Shown: piece after piece, positions 24,555 to 31,003 of the stretch
Layout of the letters: every line of letters starts with the position of its first letter
Position numbering within the stretch: position 1 is the stretch's first letter
Origin: Prevotella sp.
Lineage (GTDB): Bacteria > Bacteroidota > Bacteroidia > Bacteroidales > Bacteroidaceae
DNA: 34,002 nt
Reading direction: 5' to 3'
NCBI GenBank assembly: GCA_017541365.1
Contig: JAFXZF010000065.1
Location: 1 to 34,002, forward strand
Position numbers and translations under genes: made by a program
The notes under the pieces: model-generated
The model's database searches: none
What the model was told of the DNA's origin: nothing
The model's input: the letters and a program-made list of their open reading frames with translations, nothing else

Positions 24555-26522
24555 ATCAAGAAGTTTCTTTTCATATTGTTTTCGTTATATTGTTGCCTCC
24601 ACGCGAGTGCTCAGTATAACGTAAATCGTTTGCTTACAAGCGGACGAATCGCACTTCATTATGAGGACTATGTACTCTCCATACAGTATTTCAATCAGGC
24701 TATAAGTCAAAAGCCCTACATGTGGGAACCGTGGCAACTGAGAGCTATCGCCAAGTACTACCTCGACGACTGGCAGGGAGCAGCAGACGATGCTTCGCAG
24801 GCTATCAAGCTCAATCCCTACATCACCAACCTCTACGACCTGCGTGGTATAACATACATACGTCAGGGCAAGTATGACGAGGCTATAAGTGATTATAGTA
24901 ATGCCATAGCGCTGGACAACACGAATAAGGGTTTTTGGTGCAATAGAGCCGCATGTTATCTGGAGAAAAACAGCTACGATACCGTTCACGCCCAACTCGA
25001 CATCATCATCAACAAATGGAAGAAGTACGCCCCTCCATACCTCATGAAGGCCGAGACATACCTGAAGCAGGGCGACACCATACAGGCTTCCCAATGGTTT
25101 GACAAGACAATAAAAGTTGAGTCGTATAATTCCGAGGCATGGAGGATGAAAGGGTATATCGCCTTACAACACGAGAAGTGGCAGCTTGCTGACTCCTGCC
25201 TCTCTAAGGCTATTCACTACAAACCCAAAAACGTTTTTTGCTATATCAATAGAGCGTTAGCACGTCTCAAGCTATACAACCTGCGGGGAGCCATGTCCGA
25301 CTATGACACAGCCCTCGAACATGACCCCAACAACTTCCTGGCTCACTATAACCGCGGTCTGCTCAGACAGCAGGTGGGCGATGACAACAGGGCAATCGAA
25401 GACTTCAACTACGTGCTTTCGTTAGAGCCTGGCAACATCATGGCACTCTTCAATCGTGCCACCCTACTCGACCGTACTGGCGACCTGCGCGGTGCAATAC
25501 GCGATTACAGTATGGTGATAAGTCAGTTTCCTAACTTCTGGACAGGATTGCACTATAGGGCTGCATGTTACAGAAAACTAGGAATGAAGGCAAAAGCCGA
25601 GATGGATGAGTTTCGCATCCTGAAGGCGCAGATGAACAAGCACATGGGCATACAAAACCGTTGGAGCAAGGCAAAACTCAGCGCCATGCGCAAACTCAGC
25701 GACATAGACCCAGAGAAGTACAATCAGATAGTCGTAGATGACGACATCAAGAACCAGCATGAGTACACCAGCACCTATCGCGGCAAGGTGCAAAACAGAT
25801 ATACCTCCGAGCTATTCCAACCGTATATAGCGCTGACGATGTCGCGTGGCAACTCCAACGACGTATCGACCTATATCCCCTACGAGCAGCATGTCTCGCA
25901 GTTCTTTGATGAGGTTTACCACGTCACCAAGAACAACGAGCTATTCACCATGCGTCTCGGCAATATCAGCGAGACTAATGGCATGGAGGTCTTTGCGGCA
26001 ATCGACTCGCTTACTGCCATGATAGAGCATACCAACGATACAGAGGAGGCGATACGCCTTTCGCTGATGAGAGCTGTAGCCTACTCCTCTTCTCTCAATT
26101 ACCAGGATGCGCTTAATGATATCGCCAACGTCCTGAAAGAGCAGCCCAACAACTTCGTCGCCCTATGGCAGAAAGCCGTCTGCTCCGCCATGATGGCTGA
26201 GTATGAGAGTGGCACATCTCCCCATAACAGCAAACTGCGAAATATCAGTATCACAGAGGACTTCAACAATCTTATCCGCCTCTCCCCCGACAACGCCATG
26301 ATACTCTACTGTCTCGGCACATACTACGCCCGTAACGGTGAGTACGACAAGGCTACGGAGTATCTCACCAAGACCATAAAACTATCCCCACAGATGCCCT
26401 ACGCCTACTACAACAGAGGATTGGTACACCTCAAGCAGGGCAACACCTCTGAAGCTCGCAGAGACTTCTCCAAGTCTGGCGAACTGGGACTGTACGGTGC
26501 TTACAATCTGCTAAAGAAATAA
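24555..26522 (+). CDS. Exported tetratricopeptide-repeat protein, start codon unclear
   Basis: A long TPR protein with many 34-residue units: ALHYEDYVLSIQYFNQAI, GKYDEAISDYSNAIALD, RGAMSDYDTALEHDPNN, DNRAIEDFNYVLSLEPGN and, at the end, GEYDKATEYLTKTIKLSP. A non-TPR stretch sits at about 345-470. TPR arrays mediate protein binding; the partner is unknown. The first conventional start is TTG 24576, but it would begin inside a signal peptide. Upstream the frame reads IKKFLFILFSLYCCLHASAQ, an ideal signal peptide whose first codon is ATC at 24555. TAA, which is the def stop, closes the frame at 24525-24527 with no ATG, GTG or TTG between. I give the ATC as the probable start (655 residues); TTG 24576 gives 648. 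Confidence 0.82.
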   Translation: MKKFLFILFSLYCCLHASAQYNVNRLLTSGRIALHYEDYVLSIQYFNQAISQKPYMWEPWQLRAIAKYYLDDWQGAADDASQAIKLNPYITNLYDLRGITYIRQGKYDEAISDYSNAIALDNTNKGFWCNRAACYLEKNSYDTVHAQLDIIINKWKKYAPPYLMKAETYLKQGDTIQASQWFDKTIKVESYNSEAWRMKGYIALQHEKWQLADSCLSKAIHYKPKNVFCYINRALARLKLYNLRGAMSDYDTALEHDPNNFLAHYNRGLLRQQVGDDNRAIEDFNYVLSLEPGNIMALFNRATLLDRTGDLRGAIRDYSMVISQFPNFWTGLHYRAACYRKLGMKAKAEMDEFRILKAQMNKHMGIQNRWSKAKLSAMRKLSDIDPEKYNQIVVDDDIKNQHEYTSTYRGKVQNRYTSELFQPYIALTMSRGNSNDVSTYIPYEQHVSQFFDEVYHVTKNNELFTMRLGNISETNGMEVFAAIDSLTAMIEHTNDTEEAIRLSLMRAVAYSSSLNYQDALNDIANVLKEQPNNFVALWQKAVCSAMMAEYESGTSPHNSKLRNISITEDFNNLIRLSPDNAMILYCLGTYYARNGEYDKATEYLTKTIKLSPQMPYAYYNRGLVHLKQGNTSEARRDFSKSGELGLYGAYNLLKK

Positions 26523-26535
26523 CTCTACCACTTAT

Positions 26536-27105
26536 ATGAGCAAAATAATTCTATCGATGCTGTTTTGTATGCTCAGCCCAATATACATCTCAGCACAAAG
26601 CGTATCTGAGACGTTTGTCAATATGCCCGACACCATCCTACCCTATCTGGCGATCCAGCAACGCAAGGACCTTGTAGAATTAAAAAGGATGGAGCCTGAC
26701 AGCACCGCCATCATCAACAGCGGTCTGGGCAAGATTGAACTCACACGCCTCACGGACAGTATCATCTCTCTTTGCCTGTCGGAGCACAACAGTTTCGAAC
26801 TTGGCATCATCTCCCCTGACACCTTATACATAATAAAGACTTACGGCGCTCCGTTACAGGAGAGCGTCTGCACGCTGTATAGCGGCACATGGCAGAAACT
26901 CCGCACTTTCGATTTCGCTGATACCGTTTTTGAGGATTTCGAGGATACATGCGAGTTTTCATTAGTCAGCGCCACGATAGGCAGTTCACCCAGCGAACTG
27001 ATACTCCAACTCAACGTACCCCTCCTCACCCAAGAGGACAAGGAAAAGACAAACGGCAAAACAATGCAAAAATATACAAAATGGAACGGCAAAATGTTTA
27101 ATTAA
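26536..27105 (+). CDS. Exported DUF3256-like protein
   Basis: A 189-residue protein with a clear signal peptide (MSKIILSMLFCMLSPIYISA, cut near QS). The rest is a compact mixed fold with SETFVNMPDTILPYL, TRLTDSIISLCLSEHN and a tail KTNGKTMQKYTKWNG. The early PDTILPYL, followed by a run of short beta segments, recalls the Bacteroidales DUF3256 family, but this is from memory and only moderately sure. Function is unknown. It starts 13 bases after the TPR gene, so the two exported proteins are probably made together. Confidence 0.75.
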   Translation: MSKIILSMLFCMLSPIYISAQSVSETFVNMPDTILPYLAIQQRKDLVELKRMEPDSTAIINSGLGKIELTRLTDSIISLCLSEHNSFELGIISPDTLYIIKTYGAPLQESVCTLYSGTWQKLRTFDFADTVFEDFEDTCEFSLVSATIGSSPSELILQLNVPLLTQEDKEKTNGKTMQKYTKWNGKMFN

Positions 27106-27147
27106 TGTAAAAACATAACCGTTTCCAATCATTTTCTCATGAAAAAA

Positions 27148-27179
27148 CTTGCATATCACTTCCAAAAGGAGTATCTTTG
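27148..27179 (+). promoter_or_regulatory. Promoter of the short intergenic RNA
   Basis: CTTG (27148-27151, one mismatch to TTTG), 20 bases, then TATCTTTG (27172-27179), an exact -7 match. No gene starts within 200 bases; a terminator follows about 45 bases later. Confidence 0.72.
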
Positions 27180-27185
27180 CAACGT

Positions 27186-27253
27186 GTTTTTCATGGTATT
27201 AGATTATTAAGGTTAATGAAGATTGATTGTCGTGAGACAATCAATTCTTTTTT
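27186..27253 (+). ncRNA. Candidate small RNA of about 68 nt
   Basis: The transcript expected from the promoter just upstream would begin near 27186 and end at a strong intrinsic terminator, giving about 65-70 nt. It contains no reading frame of use. The 5' part (GTGTTTTTCATGGTATTAG and the AAGGTTAA that follows) seems to me to recur upstream of genes in other Bacteroidales, but I could not check this. It could be a free regulatory RNA, or a leader whose terminator is sometimes read through into the GNAT/ketosynthase operon. The first seems more likely because the downstream gene has its own promoter. The 5' end is approximate. Confidence 0.65.
27221..27253 (+). terminator. Perfect-stem intrinsic terminator of the short RNA
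   Basis: Arms ATTGATTGTC (27222-27231) and GACAATCAAT (27236-27245) pair perfectly around a GTGA loop, a GNRA-type tetraloop. One more G-U pair extends the base. Six T follow at 27248-27253. Confidence 0.9.
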
Positions 27254-27341
27254 ATGCAATATCTACACACTATCACTCCCCAACAACTCCCTTTTTACCC
27301 CCTTATCACTCTCCCAAAGTTAAACATAAAATCACATAAAA

Positions 27342-27373
27342 GTTGTGTATGTGAAAAAAATATAGTAATTTTG
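27342..27373 (+). promoter_or_regulatory. Promoter of the GNAT/ketosynthase operon
   Basis: GTTG (27342-27345, one mismatch), 20 bases, TAATTTTG (27366-27373). It lies 22 bases before ATG 27396, so the leader would be very short, about 12-18 nt. Confidence 0.75.
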
Positions 27374-27395
27374 CACGAAAATACGTAAAAAGTCC

Positions 27396-28526
27396 ATGAG
27401 TAATGTTCTTGTCACAGAGGTTAAGACCGAAAAGCAAATGAGTGATTTCATATCGCTCAGCAGAACATTATACAAAGACAACGACCTGTACGTTCCTGAT
27501 TTGGATGTAGAAATACGCGATTTCTTCAATCCGCAGAAGAACAACGATCTGGCATTTGCCGACGTGCAGCCCTTCATAGCCACAAAGGATGGCAAGGTTG
27601 TGGGACGCGTGGTTGGCATCGTGAGCCACAAGTCAAATGCAGCTTGGGACAAAAAGATTGTCCGCTTCACCTTCCTCGAGTTTGTTGATGACCGTGAGGT
27701 GTCCGGGGCTCTGCTTAACGCAGTTGCCACCTGGGGTAAGGAAAGGGGCATGAACGAGGTTCAGGGACCTATGGGCATAACCGACTTCGACAAGGAGGGA
27801 ATGCTCGTTGAAGACTTCCACCTGCGTGGTTGCTTCATGGAGTTCTGGAATCCCTCCTACTACAAGGACCACATGGAGGCGCTTGGCTTCGAGAAAGCCA
27901 CCGACTGGCTGCAGATACGCTTCAAGGTGCCTGAAGAGGTGCCGGCACGCTTCCAGCGAGTAGCCGACTATGCCAAGCAGGAGTTCGGCATCCACATGGT
28001 GCGCAAGTCCAAGAAGGAAATAAGGGGGAGCTATGGCAAGAAAATCTTCTCCATGCTCAACAAATCCTTCGCACCGCTATATGGCTTTGCCCCGTTCTCC
28101 GACAAGCAGGCAGACGACATCCTTGCGCGCTTCCTCCCTCTGATTGACATGGACATGATTGCCTTGGCTGAAGACAACAAGGGCGAACTGGCAGGCGTGG
28201 CGATAACATGCCGCGATTTCTCAGACGGCATACAGAAAAGCAAGGGAAAACTGTTCCCCTTCGGCTGGTTCCACATACTCAGAGCCCTCAAGTTTGGCAA
28301 ACAGGACAAGGCACAGCTGATGATAATAGGCATACAGCCTGAGATGCAGGGCATGGGTGTCAACGCGGCGATGTTCGCCCACCTCATCCCCATCTACCAT
28401 CGCCTCGGCATAAAGTGGTGCGAGACAAATCCGCAGCTCGAGACAAACATACGCGAGCTCTCCCAGTGGAAGCCCCTCAGTCCCGAGACGGTGAAGCGCC
28501 GCAGATGCTGGAGGAAGGAGGTATAG
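27396..28526 (+). CDS. GNAT-fold N-acetyltransferase-like protein
   Basis: A 376-residue protein of a Bacteroidetes family usually annotated as GNAT acetyltransferase. The first half (about 1-160) has a GNAT-like core: VQPFIATKDGKVVGRVVGIV, TFLEFVDDREVSGALLNAV and EVQGPMGITDFDKEGML. The second half repeats the pattern (AEDNKGELAGVAITCRD, LMIIGIQPEMQGMGVNAAM) and ends in the basic PETVKRRRCWRKEV. The GMGVNAAM segment resembles the acyl-CoA pyrophosphate loop. Substrate is unknown. Position as first gene before a ketosynthase, ACP and dehydratases suggests it may transfer an acyl group from that pathway, for example onto an amine; that is inference. Its TAG stop lies in a TAGTTCGCA segment shared with the dispersed repeat. 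Confidence 0.8.
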   Translation: MSNVLVTEVKTEKQMSDFISLSRTLYKDNDLYVPDLDVEIRDFFNPQKNNDLAFADVQPFIATKDGKVVGRVVGIVSHKSNAAWDKKIVRFTFLEFVDDREVSGALLNAVATWGKERGMNEVQGPMGITDFDKEGMLVEDFHLRGCFMEFWNPSYYKDHMEALGFEKATDWLQIRFKVPEEVPARFQRVADYAKQEFGIHMVRKSKKEIRGSYGKKIFSMLNKSFAPLYGFAPFSDKQADDILARFLPLIDMDMIALAEDNKGELAGVAITCRDFSDGIQKSKGKLFPFGWFHILRALKFGKQDKAQLMIIGIQPEMQGMGVNAAMFAHLIPIYHRLGIKWCETNPQLETNIRELSQWKPLSPETVKRRRCWRKEV

Positions 28527-28556
28527 TTCGCAGTTCACAGTTCACAGTTCACAGTT
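28524..28556. repeat. Heptamer array with partial repeat core
   Basis: TTCGCAG and three TTCACAG units fill 28527-28554. The first nine bases from 28524, TAGTTCGCA, equal the start of the 31-nt core at 23880 and include the stop codon of the GNAT gene. Confidence 0.85.
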
Positions 28557-28577
28557 TAGAAATATAACAACGAGATA

Positions 28578-29795
28578 ATGAACAGAGTAGTAATCACAGG
28601 TATGGGTATATGGTCCTGTCTCGGACAGACCCTTGACGACGTTCGTCAGTCCCTTTTTGAAGGCAAGAGTGGTATAATCTTCTCACAGGAGCGCAAGGAT
28701 GCAGGCTTCCGTTCTGCCCTTTGTGCCGACGTGCCAAAGCCAGACCTCAAGCCTTTCGTACCACGCAACATGCGTCAGTTCATGCCCGAAGAGGCACAGT
28801 ATGCCTACATGGCAACAAAGGATGCTCTCGAGGCTGCAAAGATAGACCAGGACTTCCTCGACAACAACGAGGTGGGCATCATCTACGGCAACGACTCAGT
28901 GGCTGAGGCTACCATGCGTGCCCTCGACAAGTTCCGCGAGTTTGGCGATACGGCAGCTTGCGGCTCAGGCGCCATCTTCCAGTCCATGAACTCCACAGTG
29001 ACGATGAACCTCGCCTGCCTCTTCAAACTGCGTGGCATCAACCTCACGTCAAGTGCGGCATGTGCCTCCAGTTCGCTTGCTATAGGCAACGCCTACCTGC
29101 TCATCAAGAACGGCCTGTCAGACTGCATCATAGCTGGCGGTGCACAGGAGGCAAACATGTACTGCGTAGCATCCTTCGACGGCATACAGGCGTTCTCTAC
29201 ACGCGAGGATGAGCCTACCAAGGCATCACGTCCATTCGACAAGGGTCGTGACGGACTCGTTCCTGGCGGTGGTGCTGCTACCGTTATCCTCGAGAGCTAC
29301 GAGCACGCCGTGAAGCGCGGCGCACCAATCCTTGCCGAGGTCGTTGGCTGGGGTTTCTCAGGCAACGGCGACCATATCTCTACGCCAAACGTGGCTGGTC
29401 CGGCTCGCTCACTCGAACTGGCACTTAAGAACGGCGGCATAGACCCTCGTCAGATAGGCTACATCAATGCTCACGCCACCTCTACACATGCCGGCGACGG
29501 ACGCGAGGCTATGGCTATAGCACAGGTGTTTGGCGACTACCGCGTGCCTGTCACCTCCACCAAGTCACAGACTGGTCATGAGATGTGGGCGGCAGGTGCG
29601 GCTGAGACAATCTACTCTATGCTCATGATGAAAAACGACTTCATCGCAGGCAACATAAACTTCTCAGAACCAGACGAAGAGACCGCTTGCATTAATATAG
29701 TGCCTGAAACCATTCAGACCCACTTCGACATGTTCCTCTCCAACTCCTTCGGCTTTGGCGGAACCAACTCTACGCTGATTATAAAGAATCTGTAA
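28578..29795 (+). CDS. Beta-ketoacyl-ACP synthase, FabF/aryl-polyene type
   Basis: Condenses an acyl chain with malonyl-ACP. The 405 residues have the thiolase fold with a full Cys-His-His triad: Cys in TSSAACASSSLA near 161, His in NAHATSTHAGD near 298 and His in KSQTGHEMWAAG near 333. The N-terminal MNRVVITGMGIWSCLG and C-terminal NSFGFGGTNSTLII are standard. SAACASS replaces the usual TACATS of housekeeping FabF, as in ketosynthases of aryl-polyene/flexirubin-like clusters. Together with the ACP and two dehydratases that follow, it forms a dedicated elongation set rather than the general fatty-acid enzyme. I see no partner chain-length factor in the window. Confidence 0.9.
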   Translation: MNRVVITGMGIWSCLGQTLDDVRQSLFEGKSGIIFSQERKDAGFRSALCADVPKPDLKPFVPRNMRQFMPEEAQYAYMATKDALEAAKIDQDFLDNNEVGIIYGNDSVAEATMRALDKFREFGDTAACGSGAIFQSMNSTVTMNLACLFKLRGINLTSSAACASSSLAIGNAYLLIKNGLSDCIIAGGAQEANMYCVASFDGIQAFSTREDEPTKASRPFDKGRDGLVPGGGAATVILESYEHAVKRGAPILAEVVGWGFSGNGDHISTPNVAGPARSLELALKNGGIDPRQIGYINAHATSTHAGDGREAMAIAQVFGDYRVPVTSTKSQTGHEMWAAGAAETIYSMLMMKNDFIAGNINFSEPDEETACINIVPETIQTHFDMFLSNSFGFGGTNSTLIIKNL

Positions 29796-29799
29796 GAGC

Positions 29800-29866
29800 T
29801 AAGAATTAAGAGTTAAGAGTTAAGAAAATATCTGATCACTCAGAATCACTCAGAATATTCAGAATT
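29800..29866. repeat. Heptamer array plus a 10-bp tandem repeat
   Basis: Units TAAGAAT, TAAGAGT, TAAGAGT and TAAGAAA lie at 29800-29827. They are followed by a different period: CACTCAGAAT at 29837 and 29847, then ATTCAGAATT at 29857. Both fill the gap between the ketosynthase and ACP genes. Confidence 0.85.
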
Positions 29867-29897
29867 AATAATAACACTAAAAAACAAAAAAGTTATC

Positions 29898-30137
29898 ATG
29901 ACACGCGAAGAAATCATTTCAAAGGTAAATTCAGTACTCGCTGAAGAGTTTGAGGTAGAAGAAAGCACCATCACTCCAGAGGCTAACGTCAAGAACACTC
30001 TCGCTCTGGACAGCCTCTCACTCGTTGACCTCGTGGCACTCATCCAGTACACTTACAAGATTAAGATTCCTGCTGAAGACCTGCCAAAGATTCAGACCTT
30101 CAACGACCTGTACGACTACATCGAGTCTCACGCATAA
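29898..30137 (+). CDS. Acyl carrier protein
   Basis: A 79-residue acidic four-helix carrier. The phosphopantetheine attachment site is Ser39 in LALDSLSLVDLVALI. The C-terminal half reads TYKIKIPAEDLPKIQTFNDLYDYIESH. The sequence differs from housekeeping AcpP (DSLDTVEL), so it is probably a pathway-specific carrier that works with the adjacent ketosynthase and dehydratases. The A-rich leader ACTAAAAAACAAAAAAGTT before the ATG is the kind of unstructured start region favoured in Bacteroidetes. Confidence 0.93.
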   Translation: MTREEIISKVNSVLAEEFEVEESTITPEANVKNTLALDSLSLVDLVALIQYTYKIKIPAEDLPKIQTFNDLYDYIESHA

Positions 30138-30150
30138 GGCAGTGAACAAG

Positions 30151-30561
30151 ATGGACATCACACAACTTATACCACAACGCTCGCCGATCGTCATGATCGA
30201 CGAGCTGTTGTGTGTTAACGGAGACGAGGCACAGTGCCAACTCACCGTGCGCCCCGACAATTTCTTTATCGACGAGGACACGCTCATGGCTGAGCCAGGA
30301 CTGATAGAGCACATCGCCCAGTCGGCAAGCGCCTTCGCTGGCTACCGCGCCGTGCAGGCAGGTGCCACAGAGCCACCAGTGGGCTATATCGGCGAGGTGA
30401 AGAACTTCCACCTATACCACCGTCCCCAGATAGGCGACGTGCTCGTCACCACCATCACCATGGGACCCGAGGTGGAGGGCATCACCATCATTCGCGGTGA
30501 GACAAAGTGCGGCGATGAGGTTGTCGCCGATACCACCATGAAAATATTTGTAAAGGAATAA
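30151..30561 (+). CDS. Hotdog-fold 3-hydroxyacyl-ACP dehydratase-like protein (ApeP/FabA-like)
   Basis: A 136-residue hotdog protein. It starts MDITQLIPQRSPIVMIDELL, the usual dehydratase N-terminus, and carries the central helix motif GLIEHIAQSASAFAGYRA with a Glu-x-x-Ala/Gln arrangement, then GYIGEVKNFHLYHRPQIGDVL. This pattern fits the FabA/FabZ-like dehydratases of aryl-polyene and flexirubin pathways. An open frame reaches 30025 inside the ACP gene, but the ATG at 30151 (or GTG 30142) is the sensible start, 13 bases after the ACP stop. It would remove water from the 3-hydroxyacyl-ACP intermediate; the ketoreductase needed before it is not in the window. Confidence 0.85.
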   Translation: MDITQLIPQRSPIVMIDELLCVNGDEAQCQLTVRPDNFFIDEDTLMAEPGLIEHIAQSASAFAGYRAVQAGATEPPVGYIGEVKNFHLYHRPQIGDVLVTTITMGPEVEGITIIRGETKCGDEVVADTTMKIFVKE

Positions 30562-30566
30562 AAGTC

Positions 30567-30600
30567 AAGGTTAAGGTTAACGTTAACGTTAAGGTTAAAC
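30567..30600. repeat. Hexamer array before the FabZ-like gene
   Basis: Five 6-bp units, AAGGTT, AAGGTT, AACGTT, AACGTT, AAGGTT, run up to the ATG at 30601. The central AACGTTAACGTT is self-complementary. The period differs from the 7-bp arrays at neighbouring junctions. Confidence 0.85.
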
Positions 30601-30966
30601 ATGTTCTTAGAAAACAAATTCTACAAGATACTTGGCGAAGACAGGCTGTCTGACGGCTCTGCCACCTACCATGTCGCCATACTCCCCGACTGCAACGTCT
30701 ATGAGGGTCACTTCCCCGGCGACCCCGTATGCCCCGGTGTGTGCAACATCGAGACCATCAAGGAGTGCGCCTCACGCCTCGTGGGCAAGGCGCTGCGCAT
30801 CAATACCATCAAGCAGTGCCGCCTTACCGCCATCGCCACACCTACCGTGTGTCCGGAGGTCATCATCACCGTCAGCGCCACGCCCAAGGATGATGCCTTC
30901 GTGGTCGTAGCCACCATAGCCGACGACAAACAGTCATACATGGAATTCAAAGGAACACTTTGTTAA
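30601..30966 (+). CDS. FabZ-like 3-hydroxyacyl-ACP dehydratase
   Basis: A 121-residue hotdog protein with the classic catalytic motif EGHFPGDPVCPGVCNIE (His37 and, on the next helix, Glu). The rest, INTIKQCRLTAIATPTVCPE and VVVATIADDKQSYMEFKGTL, completes the sheet. It resembles the ApeI-type dehydratases in aryl-polyene clusters, shorter than housekeeping FabZ (about 140-150). Two different dehydratases beside one ketosynthase and one ACP suggest an unsaturated or polyene-like product, by analogy with known pathways. Confidence 0.87.
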   Translation: MFLENKFYKILGEDRLSDGSATYHVAILPDCNVYEGHFPGDPVCPGVCNIETIKECASRLVGKALRINTIKQCRLTAIATPTVCPEVIITVSATPKDDAFVVVATIADDKQSYMEFKGTLC

Positions 30967-31003
30967 TTCATAATTCACAATTCATAATTCACAGTTAAGA
31001 GTT
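30966..31003. repeat. Heptamer array before the MMPL exporter gene
   Basis: Units ATTCATA, ATTCACA, ATTCATA, ATTCACA and GTTAAGA, then GTTATGA, keep exact 7-bp register. The last unit supplies the ATG of the exporter gene. Confidence 0.88.

Larger units (their letters stand above)
27106..27395. other. Gene-free gap with two promoters and a short RNA candidate
   Basis: No coding frame of note lies in these 290 bases. They hold a promoter at 27148-27179, a probable short transcript ending at a strong terminator at 27221-27253, a featureless C/T-rich stretch, and a second promoter at 27342-27373 for the downstream operon. Confidence 0.7.

Noticed and set aside
30025..30150. Extended frame of the first dehydratase back into the ACP gene
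   Set aside because: The extra residues are only the ACP sequence in another frame; family homology begins at the ATG at 30151.
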